In this document: piece after piece, positions 1-7,209 of the stretch
How positions within the stretch are numbered: the stretch's first letter is position 1
Layout: each line of letters starts with the position of its first letter
Assembly (NCBI GenBank): GCA_030039655.1
Contig: JASHVC010000220.1
Span: forward strand, 1 to 9,996
Direction of reading: 5' to 3'
Length of the DNA: 9,996 bases
Origin: Xanthobacteraceae bacterium
GTDB taxonomy: Bacteria > Pseudomonadota > Alphaproteobacteria > Rhizobiales > Xanthobacteraceae
The notes under the pieces: generated by a model
Database searches by the model: none
Seen by the model: only the letters and a program-made list of their open reading frames with translations
What the model was told of the DNA's origin: nothing
Position numbers and translations under genes: made by a program

Positions 1-248
1 GTGGCCACGGGGGAGGCATTGTGCCGCTCGACGTTCGCCAGCTCTATCTTCGACAGATCACGATCATTGGTAATCCGGTTGACCGTGAACTCGACTATGA
101 CACCAGTCTTGAGGCGGCGGCGGTTGGCCGTTGGAAGGTGATAATTGACCGGGTCATGCCGCTGTCGCAGGCTGCGCAAGCGCACGAGCTTGTCGAGAGT
201 CGTGCTGGTATCGGCAAAGTCTTGCTCAATCCAAAATTCGATTTTTGA
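1..248 (+). CDS. C-terminal end of a zinc-type alcohol dehydrogenase / quinone oxidoreductase (5' partial)
   Basis: The reading frame is open from base 3 to a TGA at 246-248, giving about 81 residues that begin with a Gly-rich stretch (GHGGGIVPLDV). This matches the last part of the medium-chain dehydrogenase/reductase fold: the end of the NAD(P)-binding region, then a segment of the type LYLRQITIIGNP, and a closing block DRVMPLSQAAQAHELVESR..GKVLLNP. In this family the closing block forms the return to the catalytic domain. The catalytic zinc and nucleotide-binding motifs lie outside the window, so the substrate cannot be judged. The gene converges with the MmgE/PrpD gene across a 520-base gap. 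The GTG at 21 is internal to the domain and is not taken as a start. Family assignment is by recognition of the tail only. Confidence 0.8.
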   Translation, partial: GHGGGIVPLDVRQLYLRQITIIGNPVDRELDYDTSLEAAAVGRWKVIIDRVMPLSQAAQAHELVESRAGIGKVLLNPKFDF

Positions 249-324
249 CAGGTGGTCAGCCTCTCGTTTCTCATCAGAGCCGCAACTTATCAGGGATCCA
301 CGCATAGATCCTAGGAAACGTCTC

Positions 325-476
325 TGGCATCAAACGTCACGAGGCGCACTGACGACGACTGACGCGATCGGGCTAAAGCCGACATCGCTCGGGATTCATT
401 CCTGGCCCGAAATTTTCGACGCTCGCTATCGCCGACGCGATGGGATTATGAACGGACATGGTCGAAATGTAGTAAG
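325..476 (+). repeat. Intergenic dispersed repeat, copy A
   Basis: This is the first of three related non-coding segments. It starts with TGGCATCAAACGTCACG, which aligns with 2410 onward, and continues through a CTGACGCGATCG block and a CCGACATCGC block at 379. Bases 379-444 align without gaps to 4915-4980 (copy C) at 52 of 66 positions by my count; agreement with copy B is lower and needs small gaps. No convincing reading frame runs through it. It sits in the 520-base gap between two convergent gene ends, so it is not obviously a promoter here. Its ends are approximate. Confidence 0.6.
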
Positions 477-768
477 AGAGCGCGTTGGACCCGTTTCGTC
501 ATTTGCCGGCCGGGATTTGCCGCAGCGCAACGCTGGGCTAGTTTATCCTACTAGCGACGATGGAGTACGATGATCGCGGTAGGTTTCTAGCGCGAGGGAG
601 CGCTACTCAATATTTCAAAGCGCAATTTGGCAATAAGGTCTCGTAACTCATCGAAATATTTTTCATGTTCTTGCGGCGCCGCAATCGGCAGCATGGGGGG
701 GGTGACGCGCCGGAATTGTGCCAAATGCATGCGCCGCTTACGGAGGGACAAAGACGAATCTGCCAGTT
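477..768. other. Non-coding gap with one short inverted repeat
   Basis: No gene is supported here. The only structure I see is a 6-bp inverted repeat, GCTAGT at 537-542 and ACTAGC at 550-555, with a 7-base spacer. It could be a small operator-like site or chance. A run of eight G lies near 695-702. No terminator with a T-run is visible downstream of either flanking gene. Confidence 0.35.
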
Positions 769-2250
769 CTACAGCGCAAGCTGGCTCAGCAAAGTGGGCA
801 GGTTATCCGTTCGATCAAGCGCCCACAAAGCCTGTAAGACCACGTCCGTCCGCTCCTGTGACCAGCGCTTGCCGATATTGCTGCGGAATTTCTGTTCGAC
901 ATCTGCACGAGTCATCGGTTGCCCGGCGAAACCAGGCATGCTGTCGACCAAGCGGTTTATCTTTCGACCGTCGCTTAGGGTAACGGTGAGGCGCGTTGGC
1001 GGCACATTGATGGTGAGCGTGGCGAACGCAGAATCTTCCTTGACGGTAATCTTGCGCATGAGAGCGCGAATGCGCGGATCGTGAAGCTTTTCCGGCGCGT
1101 AGCTGTCGTTGTCAAGACGACCGTCAGACATGGCCCGTGCTACGAGGTACGGCAAGCTATGGTCGGCTGTCTCTTTGGTATCCGGCGCCCATTTCTCGGG
1201 ATCGCTCCCGGCCATTTGGTAGCCCCGACGGGTAGTACCAATCTCAATCGCATTGATGCGGTCGAGATTTCCTATCTCTTTAGCGACGGCGATACCGGCG
1301 ACTATTGCGGTTTGGGCCGTGATATGGGCGGGGTAGGTCTTAAGACCGCACTGGTTGATCCGAAATGGTACGTCCCGACCGCCGAAGGCGCTGACATCAA
1401 CCTCGGCCGGCTCCGCTACAAGCTTAAAGAAGCCGAACCGACCCTCAAAAATTGGTGCTGGCCCAGTGAGCCCAGCACGCGCCAGCATTGCAGCGAACAC
1501 CCCGTTGCGGCCAGCTTCGGCGTCCGCAACCCCCTTCCAGTCGGACAACGCCTGTACTCGGGTCTGCCCCATCGAGATATGATCGTTGAGCGCGAGATTA
1601 ACTGCCTGGGTTAGTCCGTCCGAAGAAAGCTTCATCAGCTTGCCAGCAGCGAGCGCGACTGCCGGAAGGCTCAACACCGGAACGTCCCAGCCGCGGGCGG
1701 CCATGCTGGTGTCGAAGACGTCGATCAGCCGGCAGTTAATCTCATACGCAAGAGCGATTGCGGTAATAAGCTCCCTAGCGCTTGCCCGCTCGGCCTCGGC
1801 TACCGCAAGACAAGCCGCGATATCATCGCTTGGATGACCGGTAACGCGTCCGACGTAGGAGTCATTTAGGTCGAGATAGCGAAAGGCGGCGCAATTGGCG
1901 GAGGCCGCAAGATCGGGCGCGGCACGCCGATTGGTTCCGATAACAGTCGCGCTGCCGCCACCGCTGGCGAGTACTACGTCGCGGCAAATGCGTACAGGTT
2001 TCTCGTCGAAGGCTGCGAGACCGCAACCGAGCGAGTCAATGAGATGCACTTTGACCTGCTCGACCGTCGCCTCATCGAGATCATCGTAGTGTAGCCCGTG
2101 GGCATACGCGGCGAGCCGCTCCGCGAGCGGGCCCTTGCCCGGGTCAAGTACCAGCGTCGGACTGTTTTCTGCCCATGCAATCTGCGACCAAATTGGAAGA
2201 ACGGTTGCGCCCACGGCGAGACGTAAGAGCTGTCTACGCGGGATTTCCAT
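769..2250 (-). CDS. MmgE/PrpD family protein with a twin-arginine signal peptide
   Basis: This 493-residue protein belongs to the MmgE/PrpD fold (2-methylcitrate dehydratase, cis-aconitate decarboxylase and uncharacterised relatives), which normally dehydrates or decarboxylates small polycarboxylic acids. Visible family features are an N-terminal helical part with LDLND at 126-130 and HPSDD at 139-143, the segment SDWKG...AGRNGVFAAMLARAGLTGP.PIFEG at about 236-270, KTYPAHITAQ at 304-313, and ADHSLPYLVA at 362-371. The usual KxYP-cysteine pattern is replaced by KTYPAH. Residues 1-27 (two Arg, LLRLAVGA, ending AWA) look like a Tat signal peptide, unusual for a family generally regarded as cytoplasmic. 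The ATG at 2250 is preceded by GGGAGA (2256-2261), about five bases upstream. The hydrolase lies upstream on the same strand, 317 bases away. The substrate is unknown. Confidence 0.85.
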   Translation of the reverse strand: MEIPRRQLLRLAVGATVLPIWSQIAWAENSPTLVLDPGKGPLAERLAAYAHGLHYDDLDEATVEQVKVHLIDSLGCGLAAFDEKPVRICRDVVLASGGGSATVIGTNRRAAPDLAASANCAAFRYLDLNDSYVGRVTGHPSDDIAACLAVAEAERASARELITAIALAYEINCRLIDVFDTSMAARGWDVPVLSLPAVALAAGKLMKLSSDGLTQAVNLALNDHISMGQTRVQALSDWKGVADAEAGRNGVFAAMLARAGLTGPAPIFEGRFGFFKLVAEPAEVDVSAFGGRDVPFRINQCGLKTYPAHITAQTAIVAGIAVAKEIGNLDRINAIEIGTTRRGYQMAGSDPEKWAPDTKETADHSLPYLVARAMSDGRLDNDSYAPEKLHDPRIRALMRKITVKEDSAFATLTINVPPTRLTVTLSDGRKINRLVDSMPGFAGQPMTRADVEQKFRSNIGKRWSQERTDVVLQALWALDRTDNLPTLLSQLAL

Positions 2251-2567
2251 TGTAATCTCCCACTAGACCTCTGCCAGACCGCTAGGACGAGAGAGTCCGC
2301 CGAAATTGCAGCCGGCTGCCAACTGTATGGTAGCACGCATACGGGCTTTGGACATAGCACCGGTGAGTGCCGAAGGCTGCTTCTCGTTGCAGTGCACTTC
2401 GTTTAAAAGTGGCACTGAACGTCGCGATACGCACCGATCAAATCTGACGCGATCGACTAATAGCCGACCTCGCTGGGGGATTGTTTTCCTGCCGGAAATT
2501 TTTGCAGTCGCAAGCAGACGAGCGCGGAACGAAGCAGGCCACGCTTGTGAAGCAAAGGGAACTGGCT
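2251..2567. other. Gap between hydrolase and MmgE/PrpD genes
   Basis: This 317-base gap holds the upstream region of the MmgE/PrpD gene, including its ribosome binding site at 2256-2261, and most of repeat copy B. Its length suggests that the two minus-strand genes need not be one tight operon. A 15-base near-palindrome (7-base arms, 2562-2576) overlaps the hydrolase stop codon at 2568-2570. It has no T-run and too small a loop to call a terminator with confidence. Confidence 0.4.
2360..2530 (+). repeat. Intergenic dispersed repeat, copy B
   Basis: This is the second copy of the repeat, directly upstream of the MmgE/PrpD gene. It has CCGGTGA at 2360, TGGCACTGAACGTCGCG at 2410, the CTGACGCGATCG block, and CCGACCTCGC at 2464. 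The spacing between TGGCA and CCGAC is 54 bases here, 54 in copy A and 55 in copy C. That constant register is the best evidence that the three are one family and not chance similarity. It is the most diverged copy, especially past 2475. Confidence 0.55.
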
Positions 2568-3650
2568 TCAAGCCAGGAAGAACCCAGCAAAGTGCTGTAT
2601 CACCTTGTCTGGGACCTCTTCCTGGATGTAGTGGCCGCACTCGATCGCCTCGTGTGCGACAATGTTCGACGCGAAGCGCTTCCATACATCGAGAAATTCA
2701 CGAGCGCGCTCTGGGGATTGGCCTCGTGCACCCCAAAGCAAGAGTAGCGGCATATCGATTTTCTTGTCCTTATCGGCCGTATCCATCTCGAAGTCGCAGG
2801 TTGCTGTAGCCCGATAATCGCGGCACGAGCCGGTGATGGTTTTCAGCGTGTAGCAGCGGATGTACTCGTTGATCGCCGTGTCGGTCAGGAACCCGATGCC
2901 GGTGCCACCGCGGATCGCCATCCGGCTCTTGAGAAAGAACTCCACCGGCACCGCGCCGATTAGGCGTTCGGGAAACGGCTCAGGCTGCGCCATGAAGCCC
3001 CAATGCCAGGTTCCAATCACCCAATTCTTGGTGATGTTGGTCCACACATAATAGTTGGGCAAAACATCCATGAGGCAGGCTTTGACGACACGTTCGGGAT
3101 GATCGAGGCACAGCCGATGCGTGGCGCGGCCGCCGCGATCGTGACCCGCGATCATGAAGCGTCGGTATCCCAGTTGCTCCATGACTTCGATTAGATCGCG
3201 TGCCATCTCACGGAAGCTGAAATTAATGTTCTCGGGACCCGGTTCCGGCAGCGAGCTGTCGCCGTACCCGCGCAGGTCGGGAAGAACGACGTGATATTGC
3301 TGGGCAAGCCGTGCCGCGACTTTGTACCAGGTGGTGTGGTTTTCAGGATTGCCATGGACAAGCAGGAGCGGCGGTCCGGAGCCGCCGTGGCGCAGCCTGA
3401 TGACGGCGCCGCTGGTCCGCATGTCTAGGTGCTTAAAGCCCGGAAAGTTCGTCGCCATCTCGGCCGAGCCCCAGCGCGCTGGGTCGCGTCGGTAATCGGC
3501 TTCGGTTGCCTCCGCCATGACGCTCGCAGCTTGGATTGGTGTTGGTGATTGTGCTCGCGCTGTAGAACTCAATGCTCCTGCTGCCGCCATGCCGGCGGCC
3601 GCAGCCTGCACGAGATTGCGGCGGGTGGGGCCAAGTTTACCGGTGCTCAC
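2568..3650 (-). CDS. Alpha/beta hydrolase of the fluoroacetate/haloacetate dehalogenase type, Tat-exported
   Basis: This 360-residue alpha/beta hydrolase shows the full set of motifs of haloacetate dehalogenases, which hydrolyse the carbon-halogen bond of short haloacids. There is an oxyanion-side HGNP at 99-102 and DLRGYGDSS at 125-133. The nucleophile elbow is GHDRGGR at 169-175, with Asp171 as nucleophile and Arg172/Arg175 placed to bind the carboxylate. Asp195 sits in the acid position, HW at 216-217 in the cap at the halide-binding place, DYRA at 278-281, and CGH with His340 as catalytic base. Residues 1-33 (TRRNLVQAAAAGMAAAG...ARAQ) form a clear Tat signal, unusual for this family. The start is a GTG supported by a strong ribosome site. 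It is divergent from the LysR gene. Epoxide hydrolases share the elbow and fold, so the substrate is inferred. Confidence 0.85.
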   Translation of the reverse strand: MSTGKLGPTRRNLVQAAAAGMAAAGALSSTARAQSPTPIQAASVMAEATEADYRRDPARWGSAEMATNFPGFKHLDMRTSGAVIRLRHGGSGPPLLLVHGNPENHTTWYKVAARLAQQYHVVLPDLRGYGDSSLPEPGPENINFSFREMARDLIEVMEQLGYRRFMIAGHDRGGRATHRLCLDHPERVVKACLMDVLPNYYVWTNITKNWVIGTWHWGFMAQPEPFPERLIGAVPVEFFLKSRMAIRGGTGIGFLTDTAINEYIRCYTLKTITGSCRDYRATATCDFEMDTADKDKKIDMPLLLLWGARGQSPERAREFLDVWKRFASNIVAHEAIECGHYIQEEVPDKVIQHFAGFFLA

Positions 3651-3751
3651 GTCGTCCTCCCGAAGGTGGCTCTTAACGTTGCGGGCGAAATTAGTGTCTG
3701 CTGCCGACGCTGCATAATGCTATTTTGCGATCAGGGTATTACGGCTTGGTG
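3651..3751. promoter_or_regulatory. Divergent hydrolase-LysR control region with strong hydrolase RBS
   Basis: About 100 bases separate the two divergent starts, the usual place for a LysR-type regulator to bind. On the minus strand GGGAGG (3656-3661) stands five bases before the GTG at 3650, which settles the hydrolase start. A short palindrome, GCATAATGC at 3712-3720, is the best operator-like sequence I see. I cannot assign -35/-10 boxes with confidence. Confidence 0.5.
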
Positions 3752-4726
3752 ATGGGTGACATGATGCAAGTGAGTGATCGCATCGGACGCCGGATGAAGC
3801 TGCACGATCTCCACGTCCTGATGACCGTGGTTCAGACCGGCAGCATGAGCAAAGCGGCCGCACTCTTGAATACAGGGCAGTCGGCGATCTCCCGATCCGT
3901 TGCGGATTTGGAAAACGCGTTTGGTGTGTTGCTGCTCGATCGCAGCCATCAAGGCGTCAAGCCGACCGAGTACGGTCGTGCTTTGCTCGACGGTGGGACC
4001 GCTGTGTTCGACGATCTGCGGCAAACGGTGAAGAACATGGAGTTTCTCGCCGACCCTACGGCGGGAGACCTACGCGTAGGCTGCAACCATGTTCTGGCGG
4101 CGAGTTTTGTCTCAGTCGCCGTCGATAAATTATCGCGGCGCTACCCTCGTGCCGTATTTCATCTCGTGACCGCGCACGTGGAGGCGCAGAAACGTGAGCT
4201 GACCGAGCGCAACCTGGACCTCCTGGTCGCCCGCAAAGTTGAGTTCGCTGTGGACGACCGCTTCAATTACGAATTTCTTTTCGACGAATCGTATTCAATC
4301 GTTGTCGGCACGCGAAACCCCTTGGCTCGCCGGCGATCGATCGATCTTGGGGAACTCGCGAATGAGCCGTGGGTCTTGCCGCCGTCGGGAAGCACATCCG
4401 GGCGGGTCGCAATGGAGGCCTTTCGCTCCAACGGACTAGATTACCCGCGTGCGTCGGTGATTTCGGAACTCGCGGATGTAAGAGCGAGCCTACTGATGAC
4501 GGGCCGTTTTATTTCGATTTTCCCAGTATCCATTTTGCGACTTCCCGCCAAACGTCATGAATTGAAGGCGTTGTCCATCAAGCAGCCGCTGATCAGCGTA
4601 CCGGTTGGGATTCTCACCTTGAAAAACCGCGCTATCGGCCCTCTTGCAAAAATGTTTGTCGATACTGCGCGTGATCTTGCGAAAGGGCTGGCGACAAGAA
4701 AACGTAAAGGGCCCGATCTGCGGTAA
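3752..4726 (+). CDS. LysR-family transcriptional regulator
   Basis: This is a LysR-type regulator of about 324 residues. The N-terminal winged helix-turn-helix is clear: LHDLHVLMTVVQTGSMSKAAALLN followed by SAISRSVADLENAFG and LLDRSHQGVKPTEYGRALL, roughly residues 18-80. An effector-binding domain follows, starting at GDLRVGCNHVL and ending in the VGILTLKNR type of final strands. The protein probably senses a substrate of the neighbouring enzymes and acts on the divergent hydrolase promoter; that is inference from gene order. The start is uncertain: in-frame candidates are TTG 3725, GTG 3749, ATG 3752, ATG 3761/3764, GTG 3770 and ATG 3794, none with a strong ribosome site. All lie before the DNA-binding helix. 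Confidence 0.85.
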   Translation: MGDMMQVSDRIGRRMKLHDLHVLMTVVQTGSMSKAAALLNTGQSAISRSVADLENAFGVLLLDRSHQGVKPTEYGRALLDGGTAVFDDLRQTVKNMEFLADPTAGDLRVGCNHVLAASFVSVAVDKLSRRYPRAVFHLVTAHVEAQKRELTERNLDLLVARKVEFAVDDRFNYEFLFDESYSIVVGTRNPLARRRSIDLGELANEPWVLPPSGSTSGRVAMEAFRSNGLDYPRASVISELADVRASLLMTGRFISIFPVSILRLPAKRHELKALSIKQPLISVPVGILTLKNRAIGPLAKMFVDTARDLAKGLATRKRKGPDLR

Positions 4727-4741
4727 CGGCGAGAGTCGCCG
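4727..4741 (+). terminator. Hairpin immediately after the LysR stop codon
   Basis: CGGCGA (4727-4732), GAG loop, TCGCCG (4736-4741): a perfect 6-bp GC-rich stem beginning at the base after the TAA. There is no T-run after it, so it would be a weak or factor-assisted terminator or an RNA 3'-end stabiliser. Confidence 0.4.
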
Positions 4742-4811
4742 AACAACGCTTCGATCATCCCCAATACCCGACCGCCGAGACAAACGGATAGGCCTTCCCG
4801 CTGACCAAGGT

Positions 4812-4990
4812 CCGGTGACAGCTTTGCTGCGCTGCATATAGGAAGCGACTGGTAGCGATTGGCACTGAGCGAAAGGTTGGCCCATCACCCGCTCGGTCGA
4901 AGTTGGATGTGTTACCGACATCGCGAGGGAATCATTCCTAACCCGAAAAATTTGACGGTCGCGATTTTCGACGCGATGGAGTGAGGAGCA
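4812..4990 (+). repeat. Intergenic dispersed repeat, copy C, at the intron cluster border
   Basis: This is the third copy of the repeat. It has CCGGTGACA at 4812, TGGCACTGAGCGA at 4860, CCGACATCGC at 4915, and the shared run to GACGCGATGG around 4980. It is the copy closest to copy A, at 52 of 66 ungapped matches over 4915-4980. A weaker match to copy A (about 21 of 30) may run on to about 5008, overlapping the proposed end of intron C, so the right border is unclear. The outer intron of the nested set ends just beside it, so the repeat may have been the landing site. Confidence 0.6.
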
Positions 4991-4998
4991 GACGTTCA

Positions 4999-5011
4999 GG
5001 AAATGCGGCAT
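4999..5011 (-). ncRNA. Intron C domain VI, proposed 3' arm
   Basis: Read on the minus strand this 13-mer is ATGCCGCATTTCC. It pairs with 8643-8655 at 12 of 13 positions (one G-T pair). The single mismatch is an A at 5004 opposite a C, where a branch-point A would be expected. About 3.6 kb of intron A separates the arms. Moderate support; some chance pairing is possible. Confidence 0.5.
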
Positions 5012-5026
5012 TTCGTTGAAGCTGTC

Positions 5027-5060
5027 GAGTCGCGCGGAGGAATTTCACCTCCGCGCGCTC
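5027..5060 (-). ncRNA. Intron A domain VI with bulged branch-point A
   Basis: Minus-strand reading gives GAG-CGCGCGGAGG, loop TGAAATT, then CCTCCGCGCG-A-CTC. Thirteen base pairs are perfect except for a single bulged A (complement of 5030), the classic branch-point arrangement. It follows domain V by three bases. Confidence 0.85.
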
Positions 5061-5063
5061 CCA

Positions 5064-5097
5064 GAACCGTGCATGAACCTCTCGATTCACACGGCTC
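5064..5097 (-). ncRNA. Intron A domain V
   Basis: A 34-nt hairpin: GAGCCGTG outer arm pairing with CACGGTTC, inner stem TGAATC/GGTTCA, GAGA tetraloop (GNRA type) and a two-base bulge. It carries the AGC catalytic triad near its 5' end. Group II domain V is short and strongly conserved, so this identification is firm. Confidence 0.9.
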
Positions 5098-5738
5098 CCG
5101 ATGTTCAGCCGCTGCCATGACATAACGACCAATGAGCAAAGAGCGTTGGGTTGGCGCGGCGGAACCGGGCAAACCAATCTCTTCCACCCTTGGTCTGGTG
5201 GCGCATCGATTTGAACTTGCGACGCGCCCACCGAATGACATAGGCATCGATCCGCACCAGCGTCGGACGCAACTGCGTCTTGTAGAAGTGGCCGTAGTAG
5301 GTGATCCAGCCGCGGATGCACGGGTTGTATCTCCGGGCCAAGTCAGTCAGGGATTTGTCGCTGCGGTGATGCAGCGCCCAGCCGCGAATTTCCCGGCTGA
5401 CGCGCGTCAACGCCTTCGGACTGGCAGCGGGGCTGGAAACTGTGCGCGAAAATGCGTCTGTCCCTCTTCAACCACATTATCTTCCGGGCTCGAAACTGGA
5501 AGCCGAGAAAATCAAAGTGGATGTTGGGGAAGTTGCACTGCCGATTTGCATCCTTGCAGTAGACGATCTTTGTCTTCTGTGGATGTAGCACCAGCTTGCA
5601 GACCACGAAGCGGTCGGCAATCGCGTCCCAGAGTGCCCGTGCCTCGTTGGCGCTCTTGCAATGACAAATAATGTCGTCCGCGTATCGCTCGAACGAAATG
5701 TGCGCAAACTTTCGCGCCATCCACGCATCGAACGGGAT

Positions 5739-5846
5739 GGTAGAGACGAGCCTTGAAGCGACAGCCTTTGCGGAGCCTCACTGTTGCTGACGCTTTCACG
5801 TCAGTGCCCTCACCGAGCCGGCATGGCTTCTTGAACTCGCCTCCCC
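5739..5846 (-). ncRNA. Intron B domain VI, with a long structured insertion
   Basis: The base of the stem is GGGGAGGCGAG (5846-5836) paired with CTCGTCTCTACC (5750-5739), with two G-T pairs and one bulged A (complement of 5741). Between the arms are about 85 bases where a few-base loop is usual. That insert contains its own perfect 6-bp hairpin (CTGACG, six-base loop, CGTCAG; 5787-5804) and further possible short stems. Confidence 0.7.
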
Positions 5847-5850
5847 AAGC

Positions 5851-5884
5851 AGAACCCGGCGTGCAGATTTCCCGCACCGGGCTC
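5851..5884 (-). ncRNA. Intron B domain V
   Basis: A 34-nt domain V: 5' GAGCCCGG...CCGGGTTC outer stem, inner stem with GAAA tetraloop, and a two-base bulge. It follows the maturase stop codon by 29 bases and precedes domain VI by four, the normal order. Confidence 0.9.
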
Positions 5885-5913
5885 CCCAGATGTCATTCGC
5901 GAAGAGCGCCATA

Positions 5914-7209
5914 TCACACCGTCGGATGCAAGTTTCGAGCGAAAGGTAGCTCGAACCACGGTCGATCGCCCAACTGTGCCCAACTCAGCCGACGGCGTTG
6001 GCCACGGCGTTCTAGGGCTTGCTTCCACTGTCGCTGGATTTGATGGCGGATCCAGCTCAGCTTACGGTCGCAGTGGTGCAGAGCAAAGTATTGGTAGAAG
6101 CCACGCAGCATCACCGTCAGGTGTTGCTGCTGTTCGCGTCTCTTCCAATGCCTATGTGCAAGCAGCCACTCGCGGATGCGAGCAAGAAGCGTTCTGCAGC
6201 TCTTGGCGCTGGGGATACGGATCAGAGCGAACCGACCGCTCCGATCCACACCACAGACATGCTTGAAGCCGAGGAGCTCAAACGTTTCCGGCCTCTGTCC
6301 ATGCTTGCCACGCATGCTGGCGGCAAAGCGTCCAAAGAGCAGCATCCGAGTTTTATCCTCGGCCAGTTCCAGATTGAACCGCGCGAACCGCTCACGCAAC
6401 TGGCGTTGGAAGTTCTGCGCGTCGTCCTGGAATTGGAAGCATCCCACAAAGTCATCAGCAAAACGCACCAAGTACGCCTCGCCCCGACACAGTGATTTGA
6501 ATTTCTTCTCAAACCAAAGATCGAGCGTGAAGTGCAGATACAGATTACTAAGCACAGGCGATATGGGTCCCCCTTGCGGGGTCCCTTCCTTGGCTGGAAA
6601 GAACACACCGTCTTGCATTGCCCCGGCCTTCAGCCATTTCGAGATCAGCTGAAGGATGATCGGATCAGCAATCCGGTGGGCCACCATCCGGCGCAGCCAT
6701 TGATGATCGATACGAGTGAAGTAGCTGCGGATATCGGCCTCGAACACATGGCTCACCTTCTTGGTCACGATATGCAGGCGTAGTGCCTGCAAGGCATGAT
6801 GAGGGTTGCGCCCTGGTCGAAAGCCATAACTGCAATCGAGGAACTCGGCCTCATACACAGCCTCGAGAATGCGCGCGACCGCCCGCTGAAGCAGCCGGTC
6901 CGCGACAGTGGGAATCCCCAGTGGTCGCGTCCCGGTCTTGCCCGGCCCTTTGGGTATCTCAACCCGCCGAACCGGCGGTGCTCGGTACGTGCCTGCTTTT
7001 AGCTGCGCATAAATCTCCTCGACCCGCTGCTCCATCTCGCCCGCAAAATGTTCGGTGGTTTCCCCGTCGACGCCGCTCGCTGCGTGCCGGTTCATCGTTA
7101 GCCAAGTTTCCTTGAGAAACGCCGGTGTCAGCAAATGTGCCAACGAGGTAAAACGCACCTGTCGATCTAGTCTGGCTTTCTTCGCTATCTGACTCAGTTC
7201 TGTTGACAC
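5914..7209 (-). CDS. ltrA-like: Intron B reverse transcriptase/maturase, intact
   Basis: This 431-residue intron-encoded protein is uninterrupted. It has the N-terminal KETWLTMNRHAASGVDGETT block, VRRVEIPKG...TRPLGIPTVADRLLQRA, SYGFRPGRNPHHAL, FEADIRSYF with a catalytic Asp, TPQGGPISPVLSNLYLH, the active site FADD at about 250-253, LLGFKHV, and a domain X with MLRGFYQYFALHHCDRKLSWIR. It ends NLHPTV with no HNH endonuclease domain. Such proteins help splice their own intron and reverse-transcribe it at a new DNA site. The start chosen is GTG 7209, four bases after AGGAG (7214-7218); the TTG just before it is too close to that site. The family differs from the intron A and C proteins, so the nest did not arise by duplication. 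Confidence 0.9.
   Translation of the reverse strand: MSTELSQIAKKARLDRQVRFTSLAHLLTPAFLKETWLTMNRHAASGVDGETTEHFAGEMEQRVEEIYAQLKAGTYRAPPVRRVEIPKGPGKTGTRPLGIPTVADRLLQRAVARILEAVYEAEFLDCSYGFRPGRNPHHALQALRLHIVTKKVSHVFEADIRSYFTRIDHQWLRRMVAHRIADPIILQLISKWLKAGAMQDGVFFPAKEGTPQGGPISPVLSNLYLHFTLDLWFEKKFKSLCRGEAYLVRFADDFVGCFQFQDDAQNFQRQLRERFARFNLELAEDKTRMLLFGRFAASMRGKHGQRPETFELLGFKHVCGVDRSGRFALIRIPSAKSCRTLLARIREWLLAHRHWKRREQQQHLTVMLRGFYQYFALHHCDRKLSWIRHQIQRQWKQALERRGQRRRLSWAQLGDRPWFELPFARNLHPTV

Noticed and set aside
145..573. 142-residue frame on the + strand
   Set aside because: It overlaps the dehydrogenase tail in another frame, runs through repeat copy A, and has no recognisable motif.
1081..1614. 177-residue + strand frame inside the MmgE/PrpD gene
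   Set aside because: It is antisense to a well-supported family member and has no motif or ribosome site of its own.
2562..2576. Palindrome at the hydrolase stop codon as a terminator
   Set aside because: Seven-base arms with a one-base loop and no T-run; it is more likely coding coincidence.
4490..5011. 173-residue minus-strand frame across the LysR end and repeat copy C
   Set aside because: Half of it is antisense to the LysR gene and the rest is repeat; no ribosome site and no family features.
6019..6652. Overlapping + strand frames of 158 residues each
   Set aside because: They are antisense shadows of the intron B maturase; the minus strand carries all reverse transcriptase motifs.
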